From Elysia crispata (Eukaryota; Mollusca; Gastropoda; Plakobranchidae), in the NCBI GenBank assembly GCA_033675545.1, contig JAWDGP010006885.1, positions 1-64,000 of the forward strand: DNA of 64,000 bases, written 5' to 3'. The position numbers were made by a program, and so were the translations under genes. The notes beneath the pieces were generated by a model that was not told the origin of the DNA, made no database searches, and worked only from the letters and a program-made list of their open reading frames with translations. This document shows, one piece after another, positions 57,640 to 64,000 of the stretch (position 1 is the stretch's first letter; each line of letters starts with the position of its first letter).

Positions 57640-58410
57640 ATTTTAATATGGCCGCCGGTTAATTCAAAGATTTCGATGTTTATAAATAGCATAATTTCAA
57701 TATGGCCGACGTCGAATCGAATATTAATTTTTCAATCTCTATAAATAGCATAATTTCAATATGGCCGTCGGTTTATTTCAAAATGGCCGCCGGTTAATTC
57801 TAAATTTTCGCTCTCTATAAATAATTTTTTTTTTTAATCTCTATAAATAGCATAATTTCAATACTGCCGCCGGTTAATTCTAGTGTTTCGATCTCTATAA
57901 ATAGCATAATTTCAATATGGCCGCCGGGAAATTCTAAGTTTTTGATCTCTATAAATAGCATAATTTTAATATGGCCGCCGGTTTATTGCAAAATGGCCGC
58001 CAGTTAATTCTAATTTTTCGATCGCTATAAATAATTATATTTTTTTATCTCTATGAATAGCATAATTTCAACATGGCCGACGGTTAATTCTTGTGTTTAG
58101 ATCTCTATAAATAGTATAATTCCAATATGGCCGACGGTTAATTCTTGTGTTTTGATCTCTATAAACAGCATAATTTCAATATGGCCGCCGGTTAATTGTA
58201 GTGTTTCGATCTCTATAAATAGCATTATTTCAATATGGCCGCCGGGGAATTCTAAGTTTTCGATCTCTAAAAATAGCATAATTTCAATATGACCGCCGTG
58301 GAATCGAACTAGTGTTTCGATATCTATAAATAGCATAATTTTAATATAGCCTCTGGCTTATTCTTGTGTTTCGATCTCTATAAATAGCATAATTTCAGTA
58401 TGGCCGCCCG
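57640..58410. repeat. 54-bp minisatellite array, about 14 units
   Basis: The unit reads roughly ATCTCTATAAATAGCATAAT then TTCAATATGGCCGCCGG and a short TTAATTCTAGTGTTTCG-like spacer. Most units keep CTATAAATAG, which fits the MEF2 consensus, and AATATGGCCGCC, whose reverse complement fits the YY1 core CCATNTT. Some units are internally deleted or have a doubled ATGGCCGCC (57785, 57990). Frames across it are repeats of about 18 codons and not a gene. It abuts the truncated end of the Penelope relic. Confidence 0.9.
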
Positions 58411-59084
58411 GGATGGTAACGGCTAGAAAAAGCCATATCTGATACTGAGGAGAGGGAAAACCTTGGCGGTGGGCAAAATATGGCAATTAGCGTTTTACTA
58501 GTTATAGAAAATAGAAATAAGAGTAAAACCGAGAGAAAAATGAGATGAAGCAATTTGTTTACAGAAATTAGAGTCTTTTTTGCATAGATTATCTTTGTAT
58601 GTGCAAAGCGATATTTTTGGTTGGATTTTGCCTATGAGTATAAATAATTATTATAAAATAAAACTTGTTTGTCTATTTAATTGAAATAAGTTGAAAAGTG
58701 GGATTTTATATTTCCTTGGCATGATTTGTCGGCGATGTTGCATATAATTTACAGTCTAGGTGAACGATTCTGAGGTGGTTAGAGAACATTAATTTAGCAT
58801 TTAGTAAACATTATCTTATAATTACCCCATAATACAAAGCTCACAAAATGTTTGTTTTAGACACCTACATAATTTTACAAGGCTAAACTCACCAGTCATT
58901 TGTCCGGTTTATAATAGTTATTCTAAACATACATCAAGTTTAAAACTCTGAAGCCTTTAAAAAGCTAAATAAAATGAAATAAAACAAGACAAATTTACAA
59001 AAACTAGCGATTATTTTTCGATATGTTAACTGAATGTATGTACGTTTTTACGCGGTCAGTGCTTTTAACTTATACCTTTATAGC

Positions 59085-59340
59085 TTAATATTTTATGTAT
59101 TTATGAGGTTATTGCTTTAGTTAAGTGTTTAAAATTATATTCAACAAAAGATTATGCGATTGTGAGGCCAATGAAATTGTGGAATATAGTAACAATATAC
59201 ATACATAATTTTATATACATTTAGATTTCATGTTTTTATGAGGCCAGTGATATTGAGGGGTATATAAAATTATATATATTAGGAGATTATGCTTTTGTGA
59301 GGCGAATGCTTTTGTGGGGTACATATAACCATATACAGTA
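59085..59340. repeat. Degenerate 60-70-bp tandem repeat, about four units
   Basis: Units share TTATGNNTTTGTGAGGCNAATG followed by ATTGTGGGGTATATA-like sequence, at about 59100, 59153, 59230 and 59287. Divergence is high. No reading frame. Confidence 0.6.
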
Positions 59341-59408
59341 TATACCCCATAGCAATGTCTCAGATAATCGACCTTAGACAGGTCTGAGAAAGAAAGCCCC
59401 ACGAAGGA

Positions 59409-59410
59409 TG

Positions 59411-59504
<94 letters not shown>

Positions 59505-59510
59505 GGGGGG
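59409..59510. repeat. Compound microsatellite (TA)n(GA)n(G)n
   Basis: About 25 TA units run directly into about 18 GA units and then about 17 G residues. The minus-strand frames through it encode Tyr-Ile and Ser-Leu polymers only. Confidence 0.95.
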
Positions 59511-59519
59511 CAAGAGAGA

Positions 59520-62500
59520 GTTAGAAAAAAAAGGAAGAGATATAAAGAAGGATAGAATGAGATTGAGACAAATGAAGAGATTAAAAAAAATAGCAGAAGG
59601 CAGAGAAGAACGAATGGGAAGAAAGGTATGAAAGAGAGAGGATAGGAGTTTGGTGACCCTAGTAGAGAAGAGGAAAGATACAAGGGAGAGTGTGAGAAAA
59701 AGGGTAAAGATACAAAATACTAACTATGCGCTAGTGTTAGAGATCTTTTTTTTTTTTTTTTTTTTGGTTACACAAGAGTCTGACCCGAAACAACCCACAA
59801 CGAACAATGTTTTTACTTTAGGGACTGCAAAGTTCTAAAAAATCGTCTTATCGAGGAAAAATATATGCGTTGTAATTAATTATTATCCTTGACAAAAGAG
59901 GGTTTTTTTAACTCAAACTCTAGTGCATTAATTACAAACTAAAACGCCTGTACACCCAGTATTTTTTTTTTACTTAATTTTGTTTCTCTGTCTGTTTGTT
60001 TGACTCTCTCTTTCTTTTGCTTTGATAAAAAGAAAAAAAGAACCATTATCACATTGATCCTTCTCGATATCGCATAATCAGTTGTCATTTTTGGACAGCT
60101 AAATCTTGAAGCAATGTCACCAAACCTCAATAAAATTAATTTCCGTCATTAGATTTTAATTTTGTTTTGGTGGAAACTATCTTGAAAACAAAGTGAAATA
60201 ATACTAAAAGAAGATTTGGTTTTATCCTTTTAAAACCAAAACATGGCCTCACATGACCGATTCATTATTTTTTTTAATCTTTGATGATTTTGTGATGCTT
60301 CATAATTAAGATACAGACCAAATGCGTTGCATTACACTGTTTTAACCAACCCTAAGTTTTCATCTGCTTTGTCCTCATGGAACAAATGCCTCAATAACTT
60401 GGAAAAACACAACTGACTATATCAATTAAATTTGAGCTGATCCCGAGGATCATAGCTATGAAGGATGTGTAGTAAGTAATCATACATAAATGTAACGATA
60501 TTTTTTCATAAATTGTCCTTCAACCCTGAATTAAGAAACTACAGTTCTACCAGTCTTACCCAATGTAACTACAAACAAGGATTTGCAGGACGAAATCTAC
60601 GGCTGTACTGAGTTTGGGAAGCAGATCAACTGTCACCTTTGATGGATGCCCTTGTTTTTATTATACGATTAAAGGAGGAAAAAAAATTAAACCTCAATAG
60701 GAATTACCAGAGAAAAGGTAGGGGATGGAGAATTTTTTTTCTTTTTTGAAGCATGAACCATGAAGAAATGTTTTAATTTCCCCATACAATTAGAAATCAG
60801 AATGAAATTGGTACGAATAAGAGAGTTCCTGAACATTTTAATCCATATTTTTTTTCCGCAAAATCTGCAGAGATCAAAGGGAAATAAAATATGTGTCAAA
60901 ATTGTTTGGTTAAGTACTCTATGCACATTCAATACAGTGTACATCTTTTTTTGACCCCCCCCCCCTTTCTCCAATATGCGATATCTATATTTTCCTTCTT
61001 TTTTTTTTTTTTGTTATAAATAAGAATATTAATGAAAATAAAAAAAAGAGTCAACATTTTTTCTTAAAATAGCGATTAATAAGATACACAGTGTAATTAC
61101 AGAGTAAGTTCAACTTTTAGAAACCGACATTTTATTTAAAAGAGTTTAAAACAAAAATAGTATTGATGAGGTCAATTGTATCTGCACTATATAACAAAGG
61201 CACATATCTTGTGGCTCATAAACAGAAAACAGTCAAAAATTTAAAAATCTAGTCATATTTTTACTTAGTGATGGTAGAAAGGAAATCAATTGGTCCTACT
61301 ATACAATGGAAACTTTTTGTTATGAACTTTGATTTATTAATGGTAACAGAAATCTGAAATTGTAAGAATTAACTTATTGACTTATTACTTGCGATTTACA
61401 TAGAAAGGGATAAGATTTAAAGAAAGAAAAATTATATAAAAAAGCAACAACAAACATTTTAACAAGATCTATAGCAATGACAAGTGCACTTATGTCTTAT
61501 TTGTACAATTTCAACAGAAATATAACATTGGATGATACTACTTCAAATAGTTTGTACTTTAAAGTAAAACAGCCCCTCCCACCCCAAAACGAAAAAAAAA
61601 TCCATGAAAACAGACAATGGGCATTATTAGAATGGTTAAAGAAATTCAGTTGAATATAAGAAACAAGGGAAAAAAATTTCTTATAGAAAGATCTCATCAC
61701 GCAAATGAAAAAGTACCATTGCATGTGAATAGTCTATGTTTTGGTTGCTGTCATCAATAGTGTCCTATCACAAAGCGCAGCATCAAGCAAAAAGAGTTTA
61801 TTGATGCAACAGCTAGGATAGAATGATAAGAAATCAGCAGTCACAATCTAGCTTGTATCAAGAGGTGAAAGGTACGACCTATCATTGCTGACTGGATACA
61901 CTTTGCCGCTGTCAAAGCAAAGTATCATCTCTAGTTTCATTGTACTTGGACATAGAATGTTGACATGATTGCATTTTTGACTGACATGAATAGACAGGTA
62001 ATTGGTCATTTGGGAGAAAAAAAAACAGCTGGTCCTGATCATGTTGGGCAAGGACCTTTATGGTGAGGTTAACTGCAAAGTAATAATGTAAGGGTATCAC
62101 AGATAAGTGGTTGTTATATAGAGGTTATTGTTGATCCAGATTTAGTTGTACATCAAAGATTAAAAGAGTATTCATGGGTGCTTTTCACAGCAAACAACAG
62201 TTTGTAAAGTTAAAATCAACAACTGACATATGACATTAAGAATACAGTTTCAATTAAAAAACCCAGACAGTGAAAAAAATACGCAAAGTAAGCCTTTGAT
62301 ATCACACAAAGCGTTTATGAAAGCTAGACAAGTTAAATCATTTTGATTTAAGCTACAGAACATAGTTTTTTTTTATAGTTATTCTGTTTCCAAATTTTCT
62401 AAGTACATGATGGTTTTTTAAGCCTCATTATCAATAAATTATGTTGTAAAATTCACGAAAAAATATTAAAAGAAGTGTTGTAAAAAGACTTGAAGCTGTG

Positions 62501-64000
62501 AACTTACATTGATGTTTGTTTGTTTGAGACACATATTTAAATAAAAAAATAGATAAATTTTTAAAAAGGTAACCTTGCAAAACAAATGAAAAACAAATTA
62601 CTAATTGCATTTTGAGAACATTTGAATGCACATCGTTTGATTTTTCCATGGGTAAGTTATGAAAAAGTGCTTAATCCCAGACTATATTATATTAGTTATA
62701 TTAGTGCACATAAATATTTATTATATTTAAATAAGTACGATTGTCAAATTAATTTCAGCAAAATGTAAAATCCAGGAAAAATGACAAAAAACACATTCAT
62801 TCCCTGTTTAGCCTTTATCATAATTAAGTGGGATTTCCACAAAATTAGGAAGACATCTTATTTATAAGATGAAAAAAAGATCCCTTGCAGGAAAGTAAAA
62901 ATTTTAGCCACCAAACAGTTTATAAGTAGCTTATTACCTTGGTCAGAAGTAAGCCAGTTTTTCTCTCAGTTTCACACCTTCATGACGTCAAAGCTTTTAC
63001 CAGGTCTTTTTAGCTAATTCTAGATGGCCACTAAGTTGAGTATCTTTTATGTCCATTGCATGATAAAACCAACCCTAAGTTAGCCCATTAAGCTTAACAG
63101 TACAAGTGTCACTAGTATTTATTAAATCTGGCCTTGACTGATTAAACCAAAAAAGATAACAGCTCCCACCATCAGACCTACCTCTGTTGCTTCAAATGAT
63201 CATAGTTCTTAACTCTAAAACTAAACTAGATGGCATCAAGATAACAAAAATGCTATTGCCTTTTCCTTTGATCAATCACAAGCCAGTTGTCTTTCATTTA
63301 ACATACTGCAGACCTCCCAATAACTTTAAATTTGAAGATGCTTTAAAAAATTACACTTTGCACCTCTGAATGTTTTTGAGGAAACATAAGGAATACAAAA
63401 TATATAACAAAATTCCAAATCCCAGATTATTGGGAAATCAGAAGCCTAGATCATTTGAAAGAAGTTTTATCTAATTTCAAGGGTCGCACTACAGTAATAC
63501 TGACAAATAATTCATTGCATCTGAATAAAAAGTGTAAAATATGAAGTTCAAAATATCACAGTCTTAATGGAAGATTTTTAAGCTAAAAATCAAATAAAGA
63601 AAAAAAGTAAAAACAATTTGTGTAAAAGGAAAGGAAAGGAAAGGAAGAGATTCACAGCAGGTATTTAATACTGATAGAAGTAAAGCAACAGGTGATATGT
63701 GCAGAACAGGGAAGTTATCTATAAATAATGATTTTAAAATACGTACAAAATATCTCACAAAGACAATATAATTAAATAGAAAGAACAAAGGCTTAATTTC
63801 AAAAAGTACTTCCAAACTATGACTGAATACCTCAAAGAAGTAAGGGCCATAAAAAATAATAATTATAAAAGCATAATAAAAAATAGCAAGAAAAGAACTT
63901 CTTTGTACAAACTGATTAATTACAATAGCTCATCCATTTTAAGTTTTTTCATAGAGCAATGAATTCGTCTAAATGATAAAAAATAAAATAAAAAGGGGAT
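59520..64000. other. AT-rich terminal stretch, no supportable gene
   Basis: A short purine-rich tract (59520-59710) is followed by AT-rich DNA. Two isolated open pieces on the plus strand (about 60313-60414 and 60588-60641, the latter after a TTTGCAG acceptor) have exon-like composition but incompatible phases, so I do not call a gene. Part of this region could be the 3' UTR of a gene beyond the window. Confidence 0.4.

Noticed and set aside
58097..58336. 79-codon frame of tandem GGHIEIMLFIEIE-like repeats
   Set aside because: It is produced by the 54-bp minisatellite, whose unit length is a multiple of three. No start, signal or splice context.
60313..60641. Possible plus-strand terminal exons (TNPKFSSALSSWNKC and DEIYGCTEFGKQINC)
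   Set aside because: Splice phases between the candidate pieces are incompatible and no upstream chain was found.

Overview
The window is AT-rich animal nuclear DNA with short GT-AG-spliced exons in long introns, many dinucleotide microsatellites and decayed transposable elements. Gene content and element types fit a lophotrochozoan, most likely a mollusc. This is an inference; no species marker was recognised. Most open frames are chance frames or read through (CT)n/(GA)n repeats.

Layout. (1) 0-9 kb: a minus-strand split gene that I cannot name, reconstructed from six phase-compatible exons (7871 to 761), with a decayed LINE reverse-transcriptase fragment, a 154-bp tandem duplication and a cluster of (CT)n arrays around it. 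(2) 9-16 kb: no supportable gene; a 250-bp (TC)n tract, minor repeats and a perfect hairpin. (3) 16.5-40.9 kb, plus strand: a complete gene for Integrator complex subunit 3 (INTS3, also the scaffold of the SOSS single-strand-DNA repair complex), with 32 coding exons and 1010 residues, every junction phase-consistent. Its introns carry fold-back elements and a LINE 3' end. A 112-bp terminal-inverted-repeat element with an 8-bp target duplication lies just upstream. (4) 46.3-52.4 kb, minus strand: a complete gene for ribosomal protein L26 (143 residues), convergent with INTS3. Its 4.8-kb last intron holds a tandem duplication, one copy of which is split by a 1.4-kb hAT-type element, and a decayed hAT-like zinc-finger ORF. 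(5) 55.4-58.4 kb: a transposon graveyard with a second, unrelated reverse-transcriptase relic, a 5'-truncated Penelope-like element (GIY-YIG endonuclease, minus strand) with two hammerhead-ribozyme-like motifs, and a 54-bp satellite-like array whose unit pairs a MEF2-type site with a YY1-type site. (6) 58.4-64 kb: degenerate AT-rich repeats and microsatellites, no supportable gene.

INTS3 acts in the nucleus on Pol II transcript processing and DNA repair. RPL26 acts in the 60S ribosomal subunit. Nothing suggests the two share regulation; they are convergent neighbours. The strongest leads are the ribozyme-bearing Penelope relic, the 54-bp MEF2/YY1-like array beside it, the hAT insertion with a matching empty site in the same intron, and the unnamed minus-strand gene.
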